A stretch of DNA of 64,000 nucleotides, taken from assembly GCF_000002425.4 (NCBI RefSeq), contig NC_037253.1, forward strand, positions 14,483,609 through 14,547,608, read 5' to 3'. Shown piece after piece: positions 48,301-58,584 of this stretch. The position numbers and the translations under genes are program-made. Source of the stretch: Physcomitrium patens (taxonomy: Eukaryota > Streptophyta > Bryopsida > Funariales > Funariaceae). The notes beneath the pieces were generated by a model, which had not been told where the DNA came from, ran no database searches, and saw nothing but the letters and a program-made list of their open reading frames with translations. Every line of letters begins with the position of its first letter. Position 1 is the stretch's first letter.

Positions 48301-49899
48301 TTAGACGCCCTTTCTAAATTTTCTTATCTTATACCAAAAGAAAGAAATGCATGTTTTGATCAACAAAGAATAATTTTCTTGAAGCCCAAGCATTTTTATC
48401 TTCTAGCAATAAAATCAGTATTCACTATTGATTCAATCTTTGTCAAGCAAATTCAATCAAGTATGATCTTTTTGTTCATGATATTAAGAATATTTCTTCT
48501 AAGTCCTATGACACTTCAAAGTTTGAATTCAAGAACAACCTACTATATTTTGAAGATCACTAACATATTCTAGAAGGCGAGGTATGATTACATGTCCTTC
48601 TAGCTTGTCATGATTTTTCATCAGTGAGACATTTTGAATACAACAAGACTTTAGAGCTAATATCAAGAGATTTTTAGTGGCTTCAAATATAAAAGGTAGT
48701 CAAAGACTTTGTACAATTATGTGATACTTGTTCAAGATCCTTAATTCTTTGCCATCAACTTTATAGACTTCTTCAACTATTACCAATTCCAAAACAACTA
48801 TGGTCTTCTATTTCTATAGATTTTATCATAGATCTTACAGTCTTAGGTTCATATGACTCTATATTCATAATCATAGATGATTTTACTAAAATATTATATT
48901 TTATACCATGTATAAAATCTATTTTAGGTAAAAAAATATCTATTGCTATCATGGATTGCCAAAGAATATTATATTAGATAAGAGAACTCAATTTGTATTA
49001 AGATTTTAGAGAATCCTATTCAAAATTCTAAAGATGGATATAAAGCTTTCTTTAACTTTTTATCCTCAAATTGATGGGTAAAAAAATAAGTAAATCAAGT
49101 TCTGGAGCAATATTTTGAGGTGTATTAACAATGATCATCAAGATGATCGGACAATTCTTTTGCCATTGATAGAATTTATATACAATAATTTGATACATTC
49201 TTCTACTAAACAAATACCTTTCTTTGCTAATTATAGTTATCATCCATGTCTTAATACTTTTGACTTTTTTAAAGTTGATAATCTTGATAAAACAAATCAT
49301 TTGTCAAAGCTATATGTAACAATGAAGATATAATCAAAGGAAGCTCAAGAACAATAAAAAATCAACACGGATGTCTATTATAAGGAGAAACTACAATTCA
49401 ACATAGGTGACAAGGTATGATTACGTCATTGCAATATCAAGACTATTTGTCTTTGTGATAAGTTAGACTATCGTAGGTTGAGACATTTTTCCATTTGTGA
49501 ACAAATCAATCTTGTTGCTTATTGATTACATCTACTGGAATCTATAAAGATCCACCTTATATTTCACGTATTCTTTTTTCAACTATATAAGACAGTGAAT
49601 ATCTTGAAAAGAAGACAAATGCGACCTTCTCCTATAAAAGTGGATAATAATCAAGAGTTCGAGATGGAAGAAGTCTTAGATTCAAGGTGGCATCAAAATA
49701 GGTTGAAATATCTTGTTCATTGGCATGGATATGATACTAGTGAATGTACATGGGAGGTAGTAAAGAATCTTGCAAATGCAACAAAGAAGGTTGAGGTCTT
49801 TCATTGACAACACCCATCAAAATCAAGATGAAGAATTGTAAAGATCCATGAAAGATGATGACTACTCCTTGTGGAACTCATCTCTAGAAGGGAAGATAA

Positions 49900-50509
49900 T
49901 GTCACAAACATATATATTTATCCCAATAGTTACTTATATGATTAAGTAAAAGTAGATAAATATAGATTAATTTTACAAAGTCTTCTAAAATAGCTTCTTA
50001 GAAGCTTCAAAGATGCGGTTTTGGCTTTAGATGTGTTTATAGGATAGAAACTTGGCCAATAAGTTAACCACCTATTAGTAGCTTATAGAATAAGTTAACT
50101 TTGTATAGTAGCTTGTGGAATAAGTTAACTCTGTATAGTAGCTAGTGGAATAAGTTAACTCCGTATAGTAGCTTGTGGAACAAGTTAACTATGTGGTACA
50201 TACATAGATAACTTGCCTTGCAAGTTAAGACATATAGCTAGCAAAGTCAACACATGTTGGAGGTCCTATAGAATATTACTAAGTAGCTCTTAGTTAGACA
50301 ATATATATGGAGGTAAGAGTGAAGCCTTCTTCACTCTTGTCAATACCTTTCTAGTCTTTAGTTTTATTTCAAGACTTTCTTGTCTTCTTGTTTTTGGCAA
50401 TAGCCATTCTAATTTAATATTATATTATCTTTGAGTGAATTTTTAGTTCTTTTTAATGACACGAGAGTGTATTGAGGATTTTCTTTCTTTGAAATTCATG
50501 TCCTTGACA
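49900..50509 (+). repeat. 3' LTR of the chromovirus
   Basis: A 610-bp LTR beginning TGTCACAAAC and ending CCTTGACA. It aligns with the split 5' LTR and supplies the uninterrupted form of the insertion site (ATTACTAAGTAGCTC). It carries four 30-bp tandem units. Confidence 0.83.
50076..50195 (+). repeat. Four 30-bp tandem units in the 3' LTR
   Basis: Units start at 50076, 50106, 50136 and 50166, each of the form TAGTAGCTTGTGGAATAAGT followed by TAACTCTGTA, with one to several differences between units. The 5' LTR has only two units (43264-43323), so the number changed after insertion or during reverse transcription. Confidence 0.85.
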
Positions 50510-53000
50510 AAAAATATCTTTAATTTGTTTAAAAATAATCAAATTTATTTGATAGTCTACAATGCCATTGTGAAGGATAAATAAGATGTTGCTATTTAAA
50601 ATTTGATAAAGTTAGTTGTTCAAAATTGACTTATTTAGAATTTGATGGTAATAATGATTCAGAATAACATTCTTTAGTACTTAATGGATGTAGCTATGAA
50701 TTGTTTCGAATGATACTATATACATGATCAAAATATGTATGATCAATTAAATTGATAGATAAATTATTAATAGAAGTTAAAAGTCATATTCAAAGTATAG
50801 ACATAGTGCCAAGGATATTATCAAATCTAACAAAAATCAAAGGAAAAATAAATGGTGGATGAAAAGTTTTAGATGAGTCAAAATTAAAATCATGTTCAAT
50901 GAAATTCTTTTGTGCTAAAGTACGATGCTGTGAGGTTGTGAAAAGAACTTTTGTAGAAAGAATAATGGAAGATTTAGTAGTAATAGATGTTGTATTAAGA
51001 ATATAATTATGCTATGCAAAAAGAACATCATAGTTTATGCTATTTTTTTTTTTTTTTTTTTTTTTTTAAATCCCACATACAATAGCTCTTTGATTCATTA
51101 GAATAGCCAAGAAATAATTCAATGTGACTTTTAGCATTAAGCTTTTTGTATGGTTGATTTGGAATATGTATAAAAACTTTATAACCAAAAAGTTGTATGT
51201 AAGCAAGAGAATGTTTTTTTATCTAAGTAAGCTTCAAAAGGAGTAATTATAGGAAGAATTTGAAAATAAATTTTGTTTAATGTGTAAACAATATTATCAA
51301 TTGCTTCACCTTAGAAAACAAGATTAAGACATGCATGGTAAATAGAATTTCAAACTACTTCTATAATAGTATAATTATCTCTTTTTAAGATAATATTTTG
51401 TTTTGGAGTATATAAATCTATAAAATTTGTATTTAATGTCTTCTATATATAAACAATCAATAAAATATTTACTACAATATTTACCTACATTATCAATATG
51501 TAATGTAAAAACTTCATGACCTATATTAAAAAATATAATTTAACTATTCTTCTGAAAACAAACCACCATGAGATGGCATACTCATAGAACCACAAATATT
51601 GCTATGAAGAAGCATTCTAAGTAAAGAAACTTGAGTTCTTGTAACTATTTGTAGAAATAAAGTCTTGTGAAACTTTCGAAATGCTCATCTAAAGCAAATA
51701 CTCGAAGGATCAATATTTTTGAAGTTAATACTTACGACAACACTATTTGTAGCCATGTATTTCATCATGTCATAATGTAAATGTCCAAGAGGTAGATGTC
51801 ATACATGTAAATCTTGTAATTCTTTTGATGAGGAAATATTTCCATATGAGGTTGTGTAGGAAATAATGGCTAAAAGAAATAAAACAATAACCTTGATTCA
51901 TATGGCCAATCATAAATATTGAATTTCTATTGGTTGATAAAATGAAGTACAATCAGTGCATACAACAAAGGTGAGTAGAAGAACCCGAATGTAGATTTGA
52001 TGGATAAGGATGTACTGGATTATGTGGACATCCTTGCAAGCAATGGCCAAGTAGCCCGCAAGTATTGCAACATGTTTGTCTCTTGATTCCAACAAGTTCA
52101 TGACTCCGCAAGTTTTGCAGTCAAACAGAGGAATAAAGAGCAATCGCTTGGCGGTAAAAACATGCAAGAAAAGGAAACAGTGTATAGTGGACAAGGAAAT
52201 TGCGGAGCATACATACCAGGATTAGGATGGAAAGAATTAGACGTACTGGAGTTGAAGCGACGAGAAGCAATACTTCCATTAGACGATGATCCTCTGTTAT
52301 TTGCACTTGTTGTCAAACGTCCTCAGCTGTCATGTAGAGTCTTGGTTTCAGAAGTTATCTCCTGTTGAATGCGTCATAAAGGTTTTGTTTCTTTCTTCCG
52401 TAAGCAAAGCTGAAGGTTGAATAAAGTTCTATCCTCTTTTGAAGTACTCTCTCACGCAGTAGTAATCCGTTGAATTACATTTGTTTGATTGAAAAAGTAA
52501 GTATGAAGGTTTGCAGTAAGCTTAGAGATCATGAAATTATCAGAAAAAGAAGTATCACCTAGTTCACATAATTCACTGTTAATGAGTTCAAGTTGGGCGA
52601 TAAAGTCGGACATTTTTTGTCCATTTTCAAGTTTAGCATCAATAAATCGACGCTGTAATTTATGTATGTTCTCACTGCTCTTATGCTCGTGTTCTTCAAG
52701 AGGTCGATCCCATATCTCATGTGCGGTAGTGCAAGAAGTTAAAGGAGCTAAAAAATTTTGTTTGATTGAAGAAGTAACGTATAAGCATTATAATCGTGTT
52801 CTTTCCACTCTTCACCATCAGAATCTTACTCAGCAATACTGTCAATATGTCAAATATAGCCTTTAGCACATAAAAGATTACGAATCTGCCATTTCCATGT
52901 GTGAAATTCTGTTCCGTTAAGACGTGGGGTGCCGATCAAGTCTTTCTCAATTGACTTGGTTAAGAAATTGTGAAATTTGTGAAGAGAAAAAGAAGAGAGT
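50510..53000 (-). mobile_element. Decayed Ty1/Copia remnant on the minus strand (fossil)
   Basis: Reading leftward: a gag region (about 52100-52900), a CCHC zinc knuckle (CNTCGLLGHCLQGC, about 52035-52085), the pre-integrase domain (about 51700-51830, with LGHLHYDMMKYMATN), the integrase core (about 51380-51620) and the integrase-RT linker (about 51100-51190, with FLGYSNESKSY). Reverse transcriptase and RNase H are not seen; the remnant ends against the 3' LTR of the chromovirus. It is broken in many places and old. A 25-base T run at 51043-51067 lies within it. Confidence 0.75.
51043..51067. repeat. Poly-T tract (25 bases)
   Basis: An uninterrupted run of T within the minus-strand Copia remnant; it grew or was inserted after the element died. 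Confidence 0.85.
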
Positions 53001-53039
53001 GATCTTAAAGAAGATCAAGAAAATCAAGAAAGTGTGTAT

Positions 53040-53135
53040 TGTGGAATTTTGTTGCAAAATCTAAGCTGTACTAAGAAAGAAAATTAAGAACAACACTTTT
53101 AAGTTTTGCCTTAGATTTTGCAACAAAATTCCACA
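53040..53135. repeat. 26-bp perfect inverted repeat (hairpin)
   Basis: The arms 53040-53065 and 53110-53135 are exact reverse complements (left arm starts TGTGGAATTTTGTTGCAAAA) around a 44-bp spacer. A related direct repeat, GTACTAAGAAAGAAAATTA, occurs near 53068 and 53164. The structure lies at the 5' side of the minus-strand Copia remnant and may be part of its LTR or leader. Confidence 0.8.
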
Positions 53136-54217
53136 GTTGACAAAAGTGTGTACTAATCAACTGTGTACTAAGAAAGAAAATTAGAACTGATGAATCTTGT
53201 GCATGAAATTTTGCAATAAACTAATTTTGTAAACTAAATTAAGCAAAGTAAAGAAATGAGAAGAAGTAAACAATCTTGCACAGCTTCTAAGCATCTAAGG
53301 CCCATAATCTTTTATCTCACAGCACTCTACACCGTTTATATCAACTCACTTTCTTTATTTCCAACAAATATCACAAAATGTAAAAAGCAACACACACTGA
53401 CAACCTTTGACTTCCTGTCTATTTCACTATTATACTCAAGAGAGAAGTTATTCTTTCTCACTAGAAACTCACTAGTTACTATATTGGTGACCACACGAGC
53501 TTCAAAAGTCGTTCATATCAAGTACATAAATCAAACGGCAATTGTAGGAATATGTGAAACATAAGTCAATAACAAACTTAAAATCCAATCATATGCCACC
53601 ATCGCCGCATTACAGAGCTCCCTTTGTACTCAAATTAGAACGAGGAAATGGTTTCAACTCACCTCTCATATGCCACCACACAACATTCTCCGACAATTCA
53701 ACGGATCTTCGTGCTTTCCCGTGGCATGACACGTTCTTCGGAGGAATTCACTGGAATATCCTGAGATTAAGTTCTTCATCCTATGCACACTTTCCTTTCC
53801 TTCACATATTCTCTACCCTTGAAGCCCACTAGAAGAACCAATTGGGTTCAATTCAGACCATCACGTCCACACGTCAAACAACACTCTTTCCCTACCAGCA
53901 ACTCACGCTGTGTTCGGGGTGCGGATCTCACGGCGATCGACGCTCCCTCGATGACTTCCTCCTCCTTCAAAACTCCTTCATCAGAAGCATAAAAGAACCA
54001 GCTCCGCTTACAACCTGCTCAAACCAACACACAGCCTCGACCTCCCAAATATCTTCGCCGATCACATCCGCAACCTACAACCACTATCCTACAATAGCCG
54101 CTCACACAAGACATCAGCTCTGCTGCTCGCTGCAAGCTGCCTCCTCAATCACTCCGGCGTTGCGCTGCAGTAGAGAGGATCATCCAATTCCGCCACAACC
54201 CCCTTAGTATCTCCACG
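53136..54217. other. Intergenic DNA upstream of the decayed secreted-protein gene
   Basis: Composition shifts from AT-rich to balanced near 53550, marking the end of the retroelement island. The C-rich stretch at 53550-54217 may be an old promoter and leader of the gene relic at 54218. Open frames here show no known domain. Confidence 0.45.
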
Positions 54218-54784
54218 ATGAACACTCAACCGCGGGTAGCCGCCACAATCCTAGCGCTGCTGTCGCTTACACTGTGTGCTGCCGCAACAGCAAGGGACCT
54301 TGGGGACTCCACCTCTTCGATCGACATACCTCGCGATGGGTACAAGCTTGGGCATACGCTACACGCCAGGGGCTAACAGCACTACCGGTTCAACTTCACG
54401 GCGTGGGTGGGGTTCAACGCCACGGCGAAACTGTACGACCAGCACAAGCAGGAAATTTGCGTCCACCACTTTCTTCTGCAGGCTGACGCTCTGGGCAGGC
54501 GATCCACCTAGGAGTCTCTGCCGAACAAGATGCGCGGTGTGCCTCGCAGCAGCATGACCTGCAAGAGCGTGGCGTAGGTGGCGTTGGAGCAGGAAAGCAT
54601 ACCGTGGGTTTTGCTGAAGTCAACCCGGTCCGCCGGCGACGAGAAGTACTTCTGCGGAGTGGCGTTTGTTCGACGGATCAACACCAAGCACGTCCTTGCG
54701 TTAAGAAGCACGATGAGAGCCCTCGAGGGAGATGTGAAGAAGTCGGCATACACATGCGAATACTCATTCTATGTGCCAGCGTAG
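54218..54784 (+). pseudogene. Decayed gene for a secreted protein, family unknown
   Basis: One reading frame of 188 codons runs from an ATG at 54218 to a TAG at 54782-54784. It opens with a clear signal peptide (Met, then a Leu/Ala-rich core ending CAAATARD). Later pieces are FNFTAWVGFNATAKLYDQH, STRSAGDEKYFCGVAF and KKSAYTCEYSFYVPA. Three stops interrupt the frame, at 54374 (TAA), 54509 (TAG) and 54575 (TAG), with no frameshift; each is one C-to-T change away from a Gln codon. GC content is far above the neighbouring island. I do not recognise the family; a lectin-like extracellular protein is possible. Introns spanning the stops are not excluded but no good splice pair was evident. Confidence 0.55.
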
Positions 54785-56030
54785 CGCCACATGAGGAGTC
54801 CATGTTCGCATCCGGCGCAGCTCAAAATGGGCACAAGATTTACGGAGGGATTGGTGACCATGACCAAAATGGAGGGCTCAGGTGAAATATGTCTGCATCA
54901 CAGAATGGATCGATCGCTCCGATCTGGAGCAGGAAGTGCTGTTGCAACGGCTTCGGCGCCAACGTCATGAATTTGGTTGCAGTGGACAGTGCTTCTGAGT
55001 TAACAATCCAGATCAGTCAACACTCATGTTTGCTGGAAACAGTGGTCCTCGTTGAAGAGCAGAAACCATTCCCCGCACTTGCAGTGAGATATGCACGAGA
55101 CAAAACAGTAACAAACGCTCTACTCCACAAAGCTGCTACACAACGTTCTTAATTCAGATCGGGAACTGATGTGCAGTGAGATAAGGTCCCTTGTTGGAGG
55201 GTATCCGCAATCAGTTGAGTTGTTCACAGGAGCTGAAGTGAGGTGGTCCAGACTAAGGAAACTCATATCCTTCCCCTGTGATGGCGACATCCAGTTCTGT
55301 GCCACATCCTGAGACAGACGCAACATATGAGCAGTAGGTCCAGTTAGACTTCGTTACTGAGTGATGACAGGGAGCTCTTCGTGATTGTCATGGTAAGAGC
55401 AGAACGCTGTGCCTACAACCTAGTTGGGATAGTGGATGAGCTTGCAGGGATTTATCGAACAGGAAGTAGGATCAGTGTCAGTCACCGTTACAAGAGTTCT
55501 AGTGCCGAGTTAGAGTAGCTGACGATCGGCTGCAGAAGCCCCAGTAGTTCACAGATGATTGTGCTATCACCCGGAGTTGCTGCTCAGGTGCGGTTGGTAT
55601 CACAGTGTATGTACATAGTTCATAAAAGAGGAGTAACTATTAACAAAGACTTACATTTTCACGTATAATCAAACCATTTTGTGGTATTTTAGTATGATTT
55701 CATTTAATTGTCTTGTAAATTCTGGTAACAAGTAGGTGTTGAACCATCTATTATTTGTCCCATCTTTTGAGAAGGGTAGCTTCATGATCATAGTGCTTTG
55801 ACAATTTGTTTTGAATTGTTGACCAACTAATTTGTCTATAATCTATTAGTCCATTCTAACTCATGGTTCTTACATTCAGATTACTTCAAGTTTATTTTTT
55901 AAAAATAAAGTTATTTCTTTGAATTGATATGGTCTAAAAATATAAGCTTTTCAATTTATGGAAACTTTTGAAAGAAATAAGGATTTATTTTTTTATTTTT
56001 TTATTTTTTTAAATACTTCTTTAAAGTATC
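54785..56030. other. GC-balanced then AT-rich DNA, possible gene remnants
   Basis: Up to about 55620 the composition remains gene-like and one open frame of 87 codons occurs (54889-55152), but its first codon context and protein show nothing known. It could be the decayed continuation, or a neighbour, of the gene relic at 54218. From 55620 the sequence becomes AT-rich with no features. Confidence 0.35.
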
Positions 56031-56520
56031 TATTATTACAAATATCATCATTGGCATTTGTAATTAGGAGAGTAAGATGACTTAGGTAGAAGTAAAGGTA
56101 AATAAATTTGTAAATATCTTATAGAATTTTTTTTTTAAAAGATTTATAGATATGGATTTGACCTTACAAGTATGTGATTGGTAGGTTAAAAACTTAGCCA
56201 ACATATTAACCATGTATTACACATATTAACAACTTATTTTAGAAGTTGATGACATATTACATGTATTGGCCACTTATGGCACAAATTAGCTATGTGGCAC
56301 ATGTAAGGAAAACTTAATTTACAAATTAGACATGTGTTCCACAAATTGAGTATGTGTCAAATAGCCTATAGAACATTGCTACATAGCTCTTTTGTTAGAT
56401 AATATATGTAGAAGTAAAATGATGCTTTCTTTACTCTTTTCAACGCCTTTCTTAGGTTCTTGTTTTAATTCAAGAATCTTTAGTCTCTTTATATTTGGCA
56501 ATAATCATCCTAATTTCTAT

Positions 56521-56522
<2 letters not shown>

Positions 56523-56555
<33 letters not shown>
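56523..56555. repeat. (TA)n microsatellite
   Basis: A TA tract of about 33 bases at the 3' side of the left LTR piece of the Gypsy fragment. Confidence 0.85.
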
Positions 56556-56558
<3 letters not shown>

Positions 56559-57167
56559 ATTTATATATATATTTTTAATTTTCAGTGTTATAAGAGTGTA
56601 TTGTTTTTTTAGAGTTGCATTATAATTCAAAACCTTGATGAGATTATTAATTTTTATAATAACTCTTAAAAATTATGAAGAGTGTATTATTCTTTTAGAG
56701 TTGCATTAAGATTTCAAGCAACATTCTAATCTAGTATAATAACTATCAAGACATCTTTAAAAAAAAAAGAATGGAAATATTCTTTTAAAGCATTGTTCTA
56801 ATAATTACTCAATTGATCTTTAAGAAGGAATTAAACTACCATTTAAACCAATCTACAAATTATCTCAAAATGAGTTGATTTTATTCAATGAGTATATTAT
56901 TCAGAATTTGGCCAAAATTTTCATTTAATATTCAAAATCTTGAGTAAGAGCTCTTATTTTAATTATAAAAAAATAGATAGATCATTGCAAATATGTGAAG
57001 ATTATTAAAGATTCAACAAAATTACTATCAAGGATATGTACTTTTTATCTTTAATATGAAGATTTTTTATCAATTAAATCAAAAAAAGATCTATACCAAA
57101 ATAGATCTACACAAAGCATACAACTTAATATGCATAAAAAAATATCTCTATATAGTTCATTAGTTAG

Positions 57168-57170
<3 letters not shown>

Positions 57171-57201
<31 letters not shown>
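57171..57201. repeat. (AT)n microsatellite
   Basis: An AT tract of about 31 bases inside the right LTR piece of the Gypsy fragment. Confidence 0.85.
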
Positions 57202-57205
<4 letters not shown>

Positions 57206-57450
57206 AATGGATAAAAGATTAAGGCTCTCTACACTCTTATTAATGCTTTTTTCATGTTCTTGTCTCAATTCAAGAATTTTTAATTTCTTTGTATTTATTT
57301 AGCAATAGTCACTCTAGTTTCTATTTTATATCTATCTTTGATTTGTCTATTTTTTTTTTAATTTTAAATATCAAAAGAGTGTATTGCGTCTTTAGAATTT
57401 TGTTATAATTTATGACACATTCTTCAAATAATTTGAAGTAAGTTTATAGA

Positions 57451-57958
57451 AAAGAGATTTTGTTCAATCTTGGATTTTTTGTGCTTATTAGTACTTCCAA
57501 AATCTATATAAGATTGTTTTAGGTTTTAGAAAAGAATATAAGATATAATTAATATCAATACATAGAATTTTTTGTTCTCTCCATATACTAACTGCCATAC
57601 TTTTATGGTATATAAACCAAATAAACATAGTTTCTTTTTAAGATTTAGACCAAATATCATGTTATTTGAATGAATTTGTTTTTTTCAAATAAGAAGTTTT
57701 ATTTTTTAGCAATAAGATTGATTGAAGAAAAAAATTCTATTATCGTATTTATTTATATAAATAAATAAATTGGAATTTAAAAAAATTGACTAAAAATTCA
57801 ATCAAATGATTATCTCATGATATCATTTGTGTTTAAATTAATTATGATGAAATTTTTCATTTTTAGAAAATGAATGCAAATTTAATTAGTTGAGTGGTGT
57901 TTTCTGAGATTCCATTTTTTTTTTCTATTTCAAAAAATATATAATAATTAATTACGGT

Positions 57959-57995
<37 letters not shown>

Positions 57996-58107
57996 AAATC
58001 TATTGTAATTTAGATAAAGCTAAAAACACTCAAATGAAGTTTGATACTATGATTTAAAAGTTATCTATTTAGACTTTTAAAAATCATGGTAAAATTATTC
58101 CTATCAC
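57451..58107. other. AT-rich DNA with a 30-base T run
   Basis: This AT-rich stretch has no recognisable gene. A perfect run of 30 T lies at 57961-57990. The motif GACTTTTAAAAATCATGG at 58072-58089 reappears inverted inside the loop of the palindrome that follows. Confidence 0.5.
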
Positions 58108-58281
58108 ATAAACCCCTACCGATAAATAAGTAAATAAATTCAGTATTAAAAATGGTCCTACTGAAATAAAATTATTGAATAATTTTTCCATGATTTTTAA
58201 AAGTCTCAATTCAATAATTTTATTTCAGTAGGACCATTTTTAATACTGAATTTATTTACTTATTTATCGGTAGGGGTTTAT
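58108..58281. repeat. 73-bp perfect palindrome with 28-bp loop
   Basis: The arms 58108-58180 and 58209-58281 are exact reverse complements with no mismatch that I can find; the left arm begins AAACCCCTACCGATAAATAA (after one A/T pair and TA). The 28-bp loop itself holds CCATGATTTTTAAAAGTC (58188-58205), the exact inverse of 58072-58089. The two inverted pairs are therefore interlaced, as after a fold-back duplication. It ends about 300 bp before the DHFS start codon. It could be a fold-back/MITE-like insertion, a recent template-switch event, or an assembly artefact. Confidence 0.88.
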
Positions 58282-58584
58282 TTCGTGTCGTAAAGGACAA
58301 TGTGTGAACACGCCTTTAGACCATAACTCCTTGTTCGGATGGATGATTTATCATAATATCATCCATTTGAGTGGATGCATTACACGGTCTTAGTGCGAAG
58401 GACAACGGGCTTCCAAGCCCGGTGATCTGTGAGTGGCGACGTAGCCGCCGTTTCCCCTGCTCGCAATGGCTATGGCAGCAGGTTTGCAAATCGACGAGGC
58501 TGGGCTTTAAGGAGTGTGCGGCGGAGCGGGGCTGTGAATTCCAGTGCACGGAAACGGAGATTTCACTGTGCGTTTGCATTGGAG

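Larger units (their letters stand above)
43088..50509 (+). mobile_element. Ty3/Gypsy chromovirus (fossil) with both LTRs
   Basis: Two matching LTRs bound the element (5' LTR 43088-45583, enlarged by a nested insertion; 3' LTR 49900-50509). Recognisable internal parts, in Gypsy order, are gag with a CCHC knuckle (46735-46790), protease (about 46915-47040), reverse transcriptase (about 47560-48180), a relic of RNase H (about 48280-48350), integrase with an HHCC zinc motif (about 48590-49330) and a C-terminal chromodomain (about 49655-49800, VLDSRWHQNRLKYLVHWHGY). A purine-rich tract (AGAAGGGAAGATAA) stands just before the 3' LTR. AAATA precedes and AAAAA follows the element, perhaps a degraded target duplication. 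It is broken in dozens of places and dead; LTR divergence in one sample is near 14 percent, so it is old. Confidence 0.85.
56040..57450 (+). mobile_element. Fragment of a second Gypsy element of the chromovirus family (fossil)
   Basis: The left part (about 56070-56520) matches the LTR of the chromovirus at 43-50 kb, including the repeated TTAACCATGT-type units and the TTTACTCTTTTCAACGCC block. A reverse-transcriptase piece is legible at about 56790-57130. A second LTR end follows (about 57160-57450, with CTACACTCTTATTAATGC). Most of the internal region is missing. It is heavily broken and old. Two TA microsatellites (56523-56555 and 57171-57201) lie in it. Confidence 0.68.

Noticed and set aside
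50076-50195. CRISPR-like array
   Set aside because: The 30-bp units are directly adjacent with no spacers, lie in an LTR, and the genome is eukaryotic.
54889-55152. An 87-codon open frame as an intact gene
   Set aside because: It lacks homology and follows a decayed gene; it is more likely part of the same relic or chance.
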